Shown here: positions 1-11,390 of the stretch, piece by piece
Layout of the letters: every line of letters starts with the position of its first letter
How positions within the stretch are numbered: the first letter of the stretch is position 1
Origin: Macrothele yani
Lineage: Eukaryota > Arthropoda > Arachnida > Araneae > Macrothelidae
Assembly: GCA_039090855.1 (NCBI GenBank)
Contig: CM077013.1
Location: forward strand, 143,675,240 to 143,739,239
Length of the DNA: 64,000 nucleotides
Reading direction: 5' to 3'
The notes under the pieces: model-generated
What the model was told of the DNA's origin: nothing
What the model saw: only the letters and a program-made list of their open reading frames with translations
Databases searched by the model: none
Position numbers and translations under genes: made by a program

Positions 1-483
1 CAGCTCGAATGAACACATTCACTGCCTAAAAAGTAGAACGAACGCCGCTGGGACGAGTGGACCTGCGCATCAGGAAAAGAGTGATGTTTTCCACGTAGCT
101 TTGTTTTTCAAATTGATCATTCAGAGAAATGACTGACACTAATCCTTTCTGACTGATTACCTGCTAAATAGGCTAGAGCGACGAAGCTAAAAAAGGAAAG
201 AGAAGATGTTTCAGTTACTGATTTTTATTCAGTGGCATGATGTCCGCGTCAGGGTGTTTTGTTCTTCCCTATCACTTTTTGGGTTATGGAGCAGACAATA
301 ATGGACTAAAGCTAAGCCCTTATCACCTCTGACAGGTTTATTGTCGTCACAGCTGAAATCAGACGGGGAAGCGAAATCGTTTTGGCGTAGCTTCCGTAAA
401 ACCCGGCCGCTATGTCAACATTTCTGTTTGGGGACTGCAGAACTTTTTCTTGCACCATTTGGTTCATTTGGTCGCTTAAAGGG
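1..483. mobile_element. piggyBac-type MITE, left end outside the window
   Basis: This segment aligns by eye along most of its length with the complete element at 41803-42403. Shared blocks include the start region around a CAGCTC/GAGCTC motif, the stretch near the GCGCATCA motif and the right end GTCGCTTAAAGGG. The right terminus is followed by TTAA at 484-487, the target duplicated by piggyBac-type elements. Roughly 55 bp of the left end is missing because the window starts inside the element. No transposase frame is present, so it would be non-autonomous. Family assignment rests on the CCC(T) terminal motif and TTAA and is inference. Confidence 0.65.
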
Positions 484-487
484 TTAA

Positions 488-897
488 TAGGTGCAGCGAG
501 TTCTTCAAACTTATAAATTATCTGCAGAGTTTTCATAATAAGTCACAGCATTTTTCAGTGTTCTCATAAGAACATGAGTTAACTTAAGATTTCTAAATTT
601 TGTCTTCCGTTTTCTAATGACTTAGCGGTGTATACTTTTCTTAGTTCATCTTTTTTGTCACGCAACGTGAAGCCACAGGGGACTTGACCACTAACGGTTC
701 CTAATGCAAATTGTGAGGTGTAGATGGATTCCGTGAAAAAACTGAAACTCTCTCGCCGACCCTGCTGTACACAACGACATGAAACCTTTAACCTTGGTGA
801 GTAACTGCCTTGAAATCTGTTCGTCTTCCAACCTCTGTTTCTGACCAAATAGAAATCATACGAGACAAAAAAAAAAAAGAACAAAAAAACTATTTTA

Positions 898-901
<4 letters not shown>
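488..901. other. No recognisable feature
   Basis: AT-rich sequence between the MITE and the microsatellite. I see only short chance frames, no repeat termini and no RNA gene. Confidence 0.5.
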
Positions 902-1187
<286 letters not shown>

Positions 1188-1689
1188 TTTTTTTTGCCCA
1201 GGCGTGCCTCCTGGGCCCTTGGTCATAGTGGGCCCCAAGGCTATAACCATCACAGACCCCCCACAGACCCCCACAAAATTCGGCCCTGGACTTAGTAAGA
1301 TATTAAACATTTTTGCAGTTTTTGAAAACTCATTGCTATATTTTTTATATCCACTTGCCTAAAAGAAATTGGCTGTTGTTATCAGCTATCTGTCGTACTT
1401 CACAGTATTTTCAACATTTTTGCACCTAAGAAATCTCAATGCTACTTGCGTTTTTTTATTTTTATAAGGCTTGCCTAAAAAAAATGTGATAGCTAACATT
1501 GTGCTCATCTTTTTAAACATCTCACATCGCGCGGGACAGAATCCCCGTGATTTCCATACAGCCCATTTCATGTTCTCTAGTCTAGTTGACGTTTCCATTA
1601 TTTTGATAAACTTCTGTATATATGTATATATGGGATGTAAGGTCAGGTGATGCGTAACATCACAGCCTCTCCTTGACAAATGTCAACCC
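1188..1689. other. No recognisable feature
   Basis: Flank between the microsatellite and the RTE element. It contains a C-rich stretch (about 1196-1275) and AT-rich sequence. The minus-strand frame of 97 codons here has no family resemblance I can name. Confidence 0.45.
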
Positions 1690-1840
1690 CGCCTTCTCGT
1701 GGTACATCCTGTTCCCACTAAAGGGGCTCTGACGACCGCCAATAGCGGTATAACTATACCATCGGGATTAGAGGAAATGCTATCCCACACTCACCAACCC
1801 GCTTGGCCAGCGTGGTGAGTTATGGCCAAACCCCTCCAAA

Positions 1841-3169
1841 ATGACTCCACAACTTAAATCTTGGCCCTCAGTCTCCGGCAGCTGGAATGTACCTGGCCAA
1901 GGCAGCGGCCAGTGCGACATAAAGGCAGAGGGTGCTAAGAATCCCCGGAGGACCGGACTAGGCTGCCATCTGATGCTGACCTTGGCGACGTATAACGGAC
2001 GCTCCCTATCTTCTGATTCAAGGCTTCTTGAATTGGAAGAGGAACTACAAAGGATCAAGTGGGACATCGTGGGGCTAAGTGAGGTAAGGAGAAAAGGAGA
2101 TCTCATTGAACTGAAAAGTGGACATCTCTTCTACTATCGTGGGACAGATACTGGCAGAACTAGTGGTGTTGGATTTATAATAAACAAGAAACTGAAGGAT
2201 AAAGTGGTAGAAGTTGAAAGTTCCTCTGACAGAGCTGCACGACTCGTTATCCAACTCTCGAGAAGATACCAGGCTCAGATTATTCAAACTTATGCACCCA
2301 CCACAAGTCATGCTGAAGAAGAAATTGAAGAATTTTATGAGGAAATTCGTGATCTAAATAATAAAGGTAAGCAGCACTTGAAGATAATTATAAGAGATTT
2401 CAATGCAAAAATAGGGCAACGGCAACAGAATGAAACTTCAGTAGGTAAATTCGGTCATGGCAACAGAAACCAGCGTGGAAATACTCTCGTAGAGTTTGCA
2501 GAGGCAGAAGGGTTTTTCACCTTGAACTCCTTTTTCAAGAAAAAGCCACACAGGAAATGGACATGGAGACATCCAAATGGGACGACAGGTGAAATTGATT
2601 TTATTATGTGTAACAAAAAATTCGTCATAGAAGACTGCAGTGTGCTAAACAAGTTCAACACAGGCAGTGACCATAGATTGGTGAGATGTAAGATGCACCT
2701 CAACACTAAACTGGAACGTAGCAAGCTCATAAGACAAACAAATTGTATTGACATAACCAACCTTAAAAAACACCATAATACCTTCAAATTGGAACTGAAG
2801 AACAGATTCTCTGCTTTAGAAGGCCTAACATCGGAAGAAGTGGATATTTTTGAAGTTAACAGAAAAGTAACCAAAGCTCTTATCGAAACAGCAACAAAAT
2901 TAGCTGGGTCTAAGAACAAATTGCATGTGAACAAATTATCAGGAAAAACCAAAATGTTGATGCAAAAAAGAAGAGTGATGAGGACAACTAAAGGAGATGT
3001 GACTTCGAAAGTGGAATATATAGAGCTATGCAAGACAGTACGAAAAAGTATCACTGAAGCCGTAAGGAAATTTAACTGTGAACTAGTAAGGAAAGCAATT
3101 GAAAACAACCAAAGCCTAAAGATAGCAAAGGGACATCTCAGTAAGGGGAAAAACAGATTATGGCACTGA
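1841..3169 (+). CDS. RTE endonuclease domain (craniofacial development protein 2-like), frame-broken
   Basis: This 442-codon frame encodes the EEP/APE-like endonuclease that nicks target DNA to prime reverse transcription. The domain starts near residue 48 (LATYNGRS). It shows the expected series: SEVR near 80 (catalytic Glu), YAPTT near 152, DFNAKIG near 186, EIDFIM, and SDHRLV near 276 (catalytic His). The residue before DFN is Arg, where the family usually has Gly, which may impair it. The natural start may be downstream of the first Met, since the first 45 residues look like translated 5' leader. The frame stops at 3169 only because an A-run at 3149-3153 has five A where the copy at 57670-57675 has six. 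In the original element endonuclease and RT formed one continuous polyprotein. Confidence 0.8.
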   Translation: MTPQLKSWPSVSGSWNVPGQGSGQCDIKAEGAKNPRRTGLGCHLMLTLATYNGRSLSSDSRLLELEEELQRIKWDIVGLSEVRRKGDLIELKSGHLFYYRGTDTGRTSGVGFIINKKLKDKVVEVESSSDRAARLVIQLSRRYQAQIIQTYAPTTSHAEEEIEEFYEEIRDLNNKGKQHLKIIIRDFNAKIGQRQQNETSVGKFGHGNRNQRGNTLVEFAEAEGFFTLNSFFKKKPHRKWTWRHPNGTTGEIDFIMCNKKFVIEDCSVLNKFNTGSDHRLVRCKMHLNTKLERSKLIRQTNCIDITNLKKHHNTFKLELKNRFSALEGLTSEEVDIFEVNRKVTKALIETATKLAGSKNKLHVNKLSGKTKMLMQKRRVMRTTKGDVTSKVEYIELCKTVRKSITEAVRKFNCELVRKAIENNQSLKIAKGHLSKGKNRLWH

Positions 3170-4797
3170 GAAAAGAAGATGGTTCTGTAACAAGAAATAG
3201 AGGCGAAATTTTGACAAGAGTGAAAGATTTCTACTCCAAATTATATGAAAGGGATGATACATGTACTCCAGACATCACGAAAGGTACCAGTACCAGAGTT
3301 CTTCCAGTCCTTCCAGCAGAAGTTGCACATGCAATCAAGAACATGAAGCGGGGAAAAGCTCCAGGAGAAGATGGAATTACTGTAGACATCATACAAGAAG
3401 CAAATGGAGAAATCGAAACAGTACTCGCCCAAATTTTCACTCGATGCCTTAATGAAGGGAAAATTCCTGAGGATTGGAACAACGCTACAATGATCTTGCT
3501 ACATAAAAAAGGTGACATTGAGGATCTCAGGAACTACAGATCTATCAGCCTCCTATCAGTGGTTTATAAAATCTTCACTAAAGTTCTTTCACACTGCTTG
3601 AAGGTGACACTGGACATGGCTCAACTGAGAGAACAAGCTGGATTCAGGAGTGGCTACAGCACAATAGATCATATCCACGTACTGAGAGAATTAATTGAAA
3701 GAGCGAGGGAATATGAACTTCCATTGTGCATGGCTTTTATCGATTATGAAAAAGCCTTTGATTCGGTGAAACCATCAGCAGTTGCAATGGCTCTGAAATC
3801 CTGCGGTATTGAAGATGCATACATTAATATTATTAATAACATTTATGAAAATGCAAGTGCAAAGATTCGGCTGTTTGAAAATACAACACACATAAAAATT
3901 GGAAAAGGAGTGAGACAAGGTGACACCATATCTCCGAAGCTCTTTAATGCCACATTGGAAAATGTCTTTCAATCACTGGACTGGGAAAACAAAGGGATAA
4001 AGATTAATGGAGATTATCTAACCCACCTTCGTTTTGCTGATGACATAGTCATTTTTGCAACTACCCCATCAGAACTGCAGAGTATGATCCAGAAACGTGC
4101 TGACAAGAGTAAAGAAGTGGGATTAAAAATGAACTTTCAGAAGACAAAAGTGATGTTCAATGCTTTTACAAGAAATGAGGATTTATCGATTGATGGAGAA
4201 AAGCTGGAGATAACAGACACGTACGTTTATCTTGGACAGCAGATATCAAGTGAGGGTCACATTGGTGAAGAAATTAATCGGCGTACAAAACTTGCCTGGA
4301 GAGCTTTTGGAAGAAACAGCATAATTTTCAAGAGCAATATGCCATTATGTCTTAAAAGAAAAGTGTTTGATCAATGCATCCTTCCAGTGCTTACGTATGG
4401 TGCAGAGACGTGGACCTTAGCTAAAAGAGACATACAAAGGCTGCAGACAACTCAAAGCAGCATGGAGAGGTGCATGCTTGGTGTAACCAGGAGAGATAAG
4501 AAGAGGAACTCGTGGATCCGAAAAATGACAAGAGTGGAAGACATCATGATCAGAGTTAAATCCCTGAAATGGCAATGGGCTGGACATACTGCCAGAAGGA
4601 CAAACCATCGAGGGACAGCCGAAATTTTAGATTGGATTCCAAGGGACAGGAAAAGACCCAGAAGAAGACCACATGGAAGATGGGTGGATGAAATTCGAAA
4701 GTATGCGGGAGTGACATGGAGGAGACTGGCACAAGACAGACCGTTGTGGAGGAAACTTGGGGAGACCTTCGTCCAGCAGTGGATTGATAATGGTTGA
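3160..4797 (+). CDS. RTE reverse transcriptase and C-terminal region
   Basis: This 545-codon uninterrupted frame copies the element RNA into DNA at the nicked target. RT motifs appear in order: KAPGEDGI at 66-73, the finger motif RNYRSISLL near 124-132, motif A IDYEKAFDSV near 194-203, GVRQGDTISP near 250-259, and the catalytic FADD at 292-295. The C-terminal 150 residues hold the family's ETWTLAKRD and GRWVDEIRKYAG motifs and end in QQWIDNG. The frame overlaps the endonuclease frame by 10 nt because of the 1-nt deletion at 3149-3153. The true protein would have no start here. In this copy one residue before ADKSKEVG reads KRADK where sister copies read ELADK, a private substitution. Confidence 0.88.
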   Translation: MALRKEDGSVTRNRGEILTRVKDFYSKLYERDDTCTPDITKGTSTRVLPVLPAEVAHAIKNMKRGKAPGEDGITVDIIQEANGEIETVLAQIFTRCLNEGKIPEDWNNATMILLHKKGDIEDLRNYRSISLLSVVYKIFTKVLSHCLKVTLDMAQLREQAGFRSGYSTIDHIHVLRELIERAREYELPLCMAFIDYEKAFDSVKPSAVAMALKSCGIEDAYINIINNIYENASAKIRLFENTTHIKIGKGVRQGDTISPKLFNATLENVFQSLDWENKGIKINGDYLTHLRFADDIVIFATTPSELQSMIQKRADKSKEVGLKMNFQKTKVMFNAFTRNEDLSIDGEKLEITDTYVYLGQQISSEGHIGEEINRRTKLAWRAFGRNSIIFKSNMPLCLKRKVFDQCILPVLTYGAETWTLAKRDIQRLQTTQSSMERCMLGVTRRDKKRNSWIRKMTRVEDIMIRVKSLKWQWAGHTARRTNHRGTAEILDWIPRDRKRPRRRPHGRWVDEIRKYAGVTWRRLAQDRPLWRKLGETFVQQWIDNG

Positions 4798-4822
4798 CAA
4801 TGATGATGATGATGATGATATG

Positions 4823-5759
4823 TATATATATAAGCTGCCGATACATATCAACCAGAGGAATTTTCTTTGCTCACAAAAACTGAAAAAGATGTGACCATTC
4901 TTGTTTTGATCGGTTCTCCTCGTGAGACTACTGTTCCATCCAACTAACCATTTTGAACGTCGTGAAATGACTGTTCTTGTTTTGATCAAACCTAACTGGA
5001 AAACATTAACTTTTACAATGTCCGCTCTGATATTATCAAATCAGGTATCAAGTGTTCCTTCTTCCACAGTGAAATGATTTCTTTAGAATGTCCTGACTGT
5101 AGCTCACCGCTTTCAGATTATAGAAACTAAAAACAAGCAGTTGCATACCTTTCTATTTATTGGTTTAGAAATCGAAAAGAAAAATAGATACCGAGTGATT
5201 CTTCAAATTACTGAATCTTGTGTTTTACATATTTAAATTCGTATTCCATGTTATTTGTGAGAACCGATCTTTTCCTTCCAGACATTTCCCACGAAAAACG
5301 TCTTTCTTTAAAACAGATATGTCTTTTTAAATCCGCTCTTAATTCGTTCCACATCAGACTTTAGGACTTTTCTGATTTATTTTCCTTTATTTGATTTTGA
5401 GTTCAATTTGGCGTATATTGAGATTTAGATTTTTATAACCTTGAGCTTTAGCTTTACATCAGGCACTTGTTTGATTTAGCACGACCAATTTTTCTGTCGA
5501 CCCTTTGTTTTGAGATTTAATTTTGTTCGACAGATTTTTTTTTTAATATTCTAAGTTTCGCGCCCTTCTTTAGGGTAACTACTTTATTAATTTTATTCCT
5601 TTTTGGTCTTTGGCAAAGAGTATGTTAATATGTCTTCGAGCTATTTTAAATTTGAGCATCAAATACCTTGTCTCTATAACGGTCCGAAACTCGAACTTTC
5701 AATAAAAGAATCCAATTGCAAAAAATGTACAGGTGTCTCAAGAACTAAGGAAATTTTAA
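4823..5759. other. No recognisable feature
   Basis: AT-rich sequence between the RTE tail and the mariner. There are no long frames and no terminal repeats that I could identify. Confidence 0.5.
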
Positions 5760-5761
5760 TA

Positions 5762-7024
5762 TTAGGTGAGCAAATAAGTTTTAAAGCGTTTTAAGACAAA
5801 GCAACATGTGATTTGAGAGAAAGCAACAAAACCTTTACGAATCAAAATATGCGCCGTCATTATCTATCACCTACCGCCATCGGTCGGGCAACTGACGGAT
5901 TCCAGCCATGAAGAATACTACGTCACATGACGCGATGAAATCGTCAACCCATTTCTGCACTTCGTCACATGCCCGGAACCGTAAGGCAGACAAACCATGT
6001 TGCATCGATCGGAACAAATGTTAGTCTGAAGAGGCTATGTCGGGACTATACGCCGGGTGCTCCAAAACTTCCCAACCAAGCGTCAATAACGTTTCCTTGA
6101 CCGATTTCGCGACATACGGCCTAGCGTTGTCATGCAGTAATTTCACAGGGCGCAGTCCTTTGATTGTGAATGGACGTTTCCGACAGAATTCCTGGTTCAA
6201 TCGCAGCAATTTGTACTGGTAGCGATCAGCAGTAACAGTTTAACTCTGTTCCGATAGTTCGTAATAGAGCACACCTTTCATACTCCACCAGATGCACAGC
6301 AAAACTTTATTGGAGTGAATATTGCGTTTCGGTGTCGACGTCGTTGCTTCACCGGGGTCTACCGACTGTTTTTTTTTGCGTTTGGCATTGTCGTCCCATA
6401 TTCACTTTTCATCACTCGTAACGATTTTCCGTGTTTTTTATTCAACAGATTAAAACACTTCACTACACGCTCATCCATGTTCTTCTGTAACAGGTTATGT
6501 GACGCCCATTTTCCTTCCTTCTGAATCTTTCCCATTGCTCGTAAATGATTGAAAATGGTTTGTTGAGTTAACCGCAGTTGTTCAGCTAGTTCTTTTTGCG
6601 TTTGAGACGAATCTGCATCCAGCAATGCTGGCAGTTCCTGATGTGAAACCTTCTGCGGGGCTCCGCTACGTTCTCGATCGCTAACATCAAAATCACCTGC
6701 TTTAAACCGTCTATACCAAAACTCACACGTGCTTTTCGATACAATATTCTCCCCCAGAACAGAACAGATCGATGCACATGCTTTTGCAGCACTTTTTCCT
6801 TGATGAAATTCGCAACGAATACAGTGTCGAATAAATGCAGTATCGCTTGCCATCTTTCATCTACCGATGTGCAAGTGCCTTTGACTGTTGGGCAAACTTC
6901 GGTTTCACATTTTATACTCTGGACCAGTTACAGTCGCATAACAACAACGCGGGGGAATGTCGGATATGTAAATTAGCGGTATACGTCACACAACAACCGC
7001 TTTAAAACATATTGGTGCATCTAA
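5762..7024 (-). mobile_element. mariner element, inactive
   Basis: The element is 1263 bp, close to the usual mariner length. Its imperfect inverted ends start TTAGGTGAGCAAATAAG on the left and TTAGATGCACCAATATG on the complementary right end, both running into GTTTTAAAGCG. TA duplications flank it at 5760-5761 and 7025-7026. The transposase lies on the minus strand and is broken. Confidence 0.9.
5835..6853 (-). pseudogene. mariner transposase (DD34D type), disrupted
   Basis: The N-terminal 164 codons (6853 to 6359) hold the two helix-turn-helix modules of mariner transposase, with motifs such as FWYRRFKAGDFDV and RERSGAP. The frame breaks in a run of T at 6368-6375. It resumes with YYELSEQS, has an in-frame stop near 6239, then continues to HDNARPY and HPAYSPDIASSD, the second and third acidic motifs. 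The first catalytic Asp, expected in a WWDxKG context, reads WWSMKG, so Asp is replaced by Ser. A further stop occurs near the C-terminus. It is therefore inactive by several independent lesions. The assignment to mariner rather than Tc1 rests on the SPDxASSD motif. Confidence 0.88.
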
Positions 7025-7026
7025 TA

Positions 7027-9175
7027 ACTCCTCCGTGTAATTTAAAAGAAAGAAGCGTTTACGCCTAGAGAGAGAAAAATTATCATATGAGAAAAAGTGT
7101 TTTTTTTTTAGTGTGGTTAGGTAACAATTGCTAAGAAAAAATGCAGGATTTATCATTCGTTCATTTCTCAAAGTTTCTTCTTCCTCAATGCTAAAGACAA
7201 AACTGTATTAAACTGAGACAATAGATCACAATGCACTGTATCTAACTGTATCTGCCGTGAACTGACTGAAAAAAACAACACTAGTTCTTTTAAAAAACTA
7301 CTTTGAAAAGGTTTTTTTTCTGTAACAGTTGGTGTATACCGGGTGTAATTTTCTTGATTCCCGTTTCGTAAAATGAGGCTTCTCCGAACACACAAAAATC
7401 GAACCGCCTTTCGGGAAACATCGCACGAGCAAAGAAAAATAGTCCATCTGTAGACATACATTCAACTTCAGAAGAAAGTTTTTAAATGCTATTTTTCTTT
7501 CTCCTTCATATTTGGAACAGACATTTGCTAATGCCCTGCTATTTGTTAATGCGATTTTGAATTTAATTCCTTTTCTTTTTCACAAGAAAGAAACTAATTT
7601 CATGAGTGCCTTCACTTATATAGATTTATCTTTTACCGTGGTCCAAAATTTATGCAACTCGCAAAAGCAATCATCGTTTTCAGTTTCAATAAACATTCTC
7701 TTTTTTTGCAGTTTTTTTTTCAATTTCCATTACAAATATGTTTTTTTTATGCTTTTTGAATGTTCATGTGTTGTAATATGTTACATACGATATCCGGATT
7801 TCTCTTTTTTTCCCAATGTGTAGCTCATGTATAACAACAATTATGTGCAGACACAAGAACATTCGAGCATATGCTGCTGTTAACTTGCATAATCCAAAAT
7901 TCAGTTGAATACATTTTAGCTTGTTTTCTTATTTTGGTGATGCGGAAGGAAGGAAACTATCAATCAAATCAAATCTGATGTAATGCTATCGTGAGTCAAA
8001 AACGTCGTTCCGTTGTGGCAACTTTACCGCACTCGGCTGATAACGATTTCAAAAATTCGGAAAAACTGTATTTAAAAATAAATGGCTCATGTGGCCCAAA
8101 TTCCCGAAATTAAAGGGGCCAGGGGCACAGGAAGATATTGTCTAATTTCACAAAAAATTTACACGGAAACAAAGCAACCCAAGGGACAACTTTTCCACCC
8201 TCGGCTGTTATTGATTTCGAAAATCGGTGAGAAAGTGCAGTGCATTTTCGGCCCACCCTAACCTGCACTGTGCTGGAGTAAAGCGCATGCGCACAATGCT
8301 ATATAGTGTCATTGTACTTCAAAACGGTGACTTTGGCTGGAACGTGGTTATTGCGAAGGGGTTCATTTTTACAGTCAAAGGGTAATCACTAGGCTCGGTA
8401 TCTATTGACAACTCACTGAAGTATCTCGAGAAGGAAAATTTATTTATTTATTCTCGCGCCTAGTGGTTTACACGTCTTTCTACTGTTGAACGATCACCTG
8501 AAAGGAAGGCGTTGAACCGCAAAGAAAATTGCTATGCTCGAGCAAGAGAAAGAAAGATTCTTTAATGAAGGAATAAAGATAAAAACAAGCACCAAACATC
8601 TGAATATACAGTGCTCGTAGTAGAAAATGCCCCACTAGGATGTACTTGTAATGCTATTCAAATTGGTGGATGTTTCTCCACAGTTGGATTATGTTAATGA
8701 TTGCTGCTGTGAACCAATCACGTGAGAGGAAAGGGAAGATAAATGAGCAAAATAATTTTTCGCACCTAAGTTTGGTCGTTCTCAACTGGGCCTGTGAACC
8801 ACGGCATTGCAGTGATCTCGGTGGCGACAGCTCGTGTGAGAAGTGAGTGTGCCTTTACTTCGATTCACACTAAAATGACACTGAAGGGGAAGTGAAGGGT
8901 ACGACTGAAGGGTACGTGAAACCTATCGCCGCGACTAAAAGTAGTTCCCAACATTTTCCGTGAAAACCAACGCATTTATTGTCCATAATCATGCTTTATA
9001 TTGTCCTAGATGTTTACTTATAAGTACATACATTTATTTTAGGCAAATCTAAAAATGATCTATTTTCAGAAACTAAGTTTTAAAATTAGACGAATCCACG
9101 CATGAGTAGGCATGCAGTGTGTGGGAGACAAAGATGCCAATGAGTTGATGGAGGAAGTAATTGACAGCGGTATCG
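7027..9175. other. Non-genic stretch with one degenerate duplication
   Basis: AT-rich sequence with no recognisable gene. Short frames near 7168-7461 and 7512-7823 are poly-T driven. The only internal structure I see is two related segments at about 8018-8060 and 8187-8230 that share CTCGGCTG and GATTTC blocks, roughly 169 bp apart. Confidence 0.5.
8018..8230. repeat. Degenerate direct duplication, about 169-bp period
   Basis: Two segments begin GCAACTTTACCGCACTCGG and ACAACTTTTCCACCCTCGG and continue into similar AACGATTTC / ATTGATTTC sequence. They look like an old tandem duplication. No coding potential is visible. Confidence 0.45.
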
Positions 9176-9850
9176 TTCACTTCGTTGACAATCCCTTCGT
9201 CGACAGCTCATTCCATCGACAGGTACATTTCGTCGACACTGTAATGCAAACAGTCGATTCCTAAAAAACCGGAAAAAGTTCAGAGCCACCAAATTTGGTA
9301 TACTATCTCATGGTTCTCTCTTAGACCGTACACGGTTTTTGGAAGGGGTCGGGGCCCGGGATCAAGGGGGCCCCATACAAAATTTTCGTAAAACCTACAG
9401 TTTTCAATTTAGAACCACCAAATTTGGAAGACTATCTCATGTTACTCTAACTTTGACCGTACACGGATTTTGGAAGGGGTTGGGGCCCGGGGTAAAGGGA
9501 GCCCCATACAAAATTTTCTCAAAAATTTCCATTTTTTACTTAAGAACTGCAACACAATTCCGAACTCCAATACCCTATCTGCGGTCAAAGCTAGAGTACC
9601 ATGAGATAGTATACCAAATTTGGTGGTTCTAAATTGAAAACTGTAGATTTTACGAAAATGTTGTGTGGGGCCCCATTGACCCCGGGCCCCTACCCTTCCA
9701 GAAACCGTGTACGGTCTAAGAGAGTACCATGAGATAGTATACCAAATTTGGTGGTTCTGAACTTCTTTTCGGTTTTTTAGGAATCGACTGTTTGCATATA
9801 TAATGTCGACGAAATAAGTTGTCGACGAAATGAATTGTCGACGAAGTGAA
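9176..9850. mobile_element. Foldback element with 16-bp subterminal repeats
   Basis: The two halves of this roughly 675-bp segment are inverted copies of each other. The outer ends are TTCACTTCGTTGACAA and the complement of TTGTCGACGAAGTGAA. Each arm then carries three to four 16-bp units with a GTCGACGAA core, followed by a GAATCGACTGTTTGCAT block and one or two units of about 130 bp. Those units contain CCAAATTTGGTGGTTCT, CCCCATACAAAATTTTC and CCGTACACGG. The arms meet at about 9530-9560. Unambiguous target duplications are not visible. No transposase is encoded, so mobility would depend on another element. Confidence 0.75.
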
Positions 9851-10039
9851 CCAGACCCGATTGACAGCTGTTAACAGCAAGACACAGTAGGTAGTGATGC
9901 GGATGAGCATGACTCTCGGACGACCCCGAAGGCTCAATGAGTGCGTAGGCTCTTGTACCTTAAACTACAGTGTCATCTTAGAGTGAATCGAAGTATAGGT
10001 GACGTCATATGAATTCTGCCATCACACGGATATCTTTTG

Positions 10040-10900
10040 CTTTTCCAGAGGGCTACGTACGGTTGGATGGCCCATACGGCAGAAACGCATCAAGGCGAAA
10101 CAAGTGTTTGCCCAATATGGTGACAGTGGATGGAAGGTAGTTTTCATCGCCGTAGTAGGACTGCTCCACGTAGGGTAAGTGAGAACGCCCCGATCGCCCC
10201 ATTGGACGACAAGCTGTTGCAGCCCGACAATCCTCAGCGTACATCATACGACAAGGTGCACTAGCAGCTGTGGACATCTTCATATCGACACGTACTGTAC
10301 ATCGCAGATTGGCTGAGGAAGGTTTGGGCTCTCGTGAGGCATTGAGACGAGTGCCACTCACTAGCACATAATTTGGAAAAGTTGCAGTGCGCTGCCGTAG
10401 TAGACATGAGTGGCGGAACCAATGAAACCAAGTCATGTTCAGGCACGAGTCCAGCTTCTGTCTCACCGCCGACGGTTGCCTATTTAAAGCAGTGAAACGA
10501 CGTGGTGGCCAGGATGATCTTGTTGCCATTCGTAAGCGTTATGCTGCTCCTCATTCTAGCATCATTGTTTTTTTTTAGCCGCTCTTAATTCCAAAAGCGT
10601 TTCTCCTCTCGTGCTCATAGTGGGTACACTGACAGCTCGACCACATGTCGATTAGATACTGCAGCCCGTTTTGTTGCCCTACATCTGTAGTAATCCCTCA
10701 TACCCAGTTTCAACAAGGTAACGCCCGCCTGCGCATTTGCCAGCAACAGCAAATCGTAATACAAGGTATCCAGGCGCTACCCTGGCCAGCTAGATCACCA
10801 GATTTCTACCCACTAGAGAAGGTGTGGAACGCCATTGGACTTCAGAGATGAGCACAGGTTCCTTTCTAAGGCCCGGCTCGAGTTTGAACATTTGTGCAAA
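10040..10900 (+). pseudogene. Tc1/IS630-like transposase relic
   Basis: Plus-strand translation in shifting frames recovers Tc1-type signatures. Near 10190-10350 there is a helix-turn-helix region with STRTVHRRLAEEGLGSR. Near 10430 a degraded first-Asp region appears. Near 10700-10850 there is FQQGNARLR (second Asp replaced by Gly) followed by LPWPARSPDFYPLEKVWNAI, where the third acidic residue is visible. Several frameshifts and stops separate these. Terminal inverted repeats could not be located, so the limits are approximate. Confidence 0.7.
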
Positions 10901-11259
10901 TTTTCCCTATATGTATTAGGAAGAAATTAATACGGCTTTACTCCTCTTTATATATTTCATCATCAGATAAGAATTTTAATGCTTGCCGTTAATGTTGACC
11001 CCAAAAAGAGGTGTTAAATTCTCGCCTCCACAAAAAATGACGGTACACTGTGAAAAAAAGAGTGGTGTGAATTCACGGAAAATTTCTGAAATGAACGTGC
11101 AACAAAGTTACCGGGTACGTGTCGGTCTTTTTCAGAAATTTCCGTTTTTAAAAGTGCCCGTTTATTTAAATTTCTGAATTTTTGCAGATTTGTTTAGTAG
11201 TCAGAAATTCCGTTTATTTCAGAAAAATGCATTCCATTTTTTTTCATATTTAAAATTAA
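10901..11259. other. No recognisable feature
   Basis: AT-rich sequence with repeated TTTCTGAAA-type words (about 11085-11220) but no gene or clear repeat unit. Confidence 0.4.
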
Positions 11260-11390
11260 ATACCGCAAAGCCCGACGACACTGCATTTTCAGCCCTTTTG
11301 CCAGGTAATCCTTCCGCTCCAGTTAGATCTGAACCTGCGCCATTTGAACAGGTAACGCACGCCTTTAACCACTGAGCCACGGACACTCGG
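11260..11390 (-). mobile_element. tRNA-derived SINE-like fragment
   Basis: On the minus strand the sequence starts GTCCGTGGCTCAGTGGTTAA, which resembles a pol III box A. About 50 nt downstream it contains GGTTCAGATCT, a slightly degraded box B. The spacing matches a tRNA head. The downstream part differs from the common SINE family in this window, so it may be a separate family. No poly-A tail or target duplication was identified. Confidence 0.5.

Larger units (their letters stand above)
1690..4822 (+). mobile_element. RTE-clade LINE, longest copy (copy A)
   Basis: This is the most complete of six copies of one RTE family in the window. It carries an apurinic-type endonuclease followed by reverse transcriptase. 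It ends in a short tandem repeat of ATG/TGA triplets right after the stop codon, as is usual for RTE elements, which lack a poly-A tail. The 5' limit is uncertain; I place it near 1690 because the other copies are 5'-truncated and give no reference. The other copies are at 12694-14459 (-), 20637-21276 (+), 50931-52880 (-), 54476-55559 (-) and 57406-59341 (+). Confidence 0.85.

Noticed and set aside
1386..1679. Shared YKNKK...LRC-type translation between 1386-1679 and 15895-16449
   Set aside because: The similarity is short, in AT-rich sequence, and does not extend at the DNA level in a convincing way.
7512..7823. A small membrane protein (103 codons, Phe-rich)
   Set aside because: The Phe-richness comes from poly-T sequence and there is no supporting signal.
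10053..10529. A 158-codon minus-strand frame
   Set aside because: The opposite strand carries clear Tc1 transposase signatures, so this is an antisense shadow of the relic.
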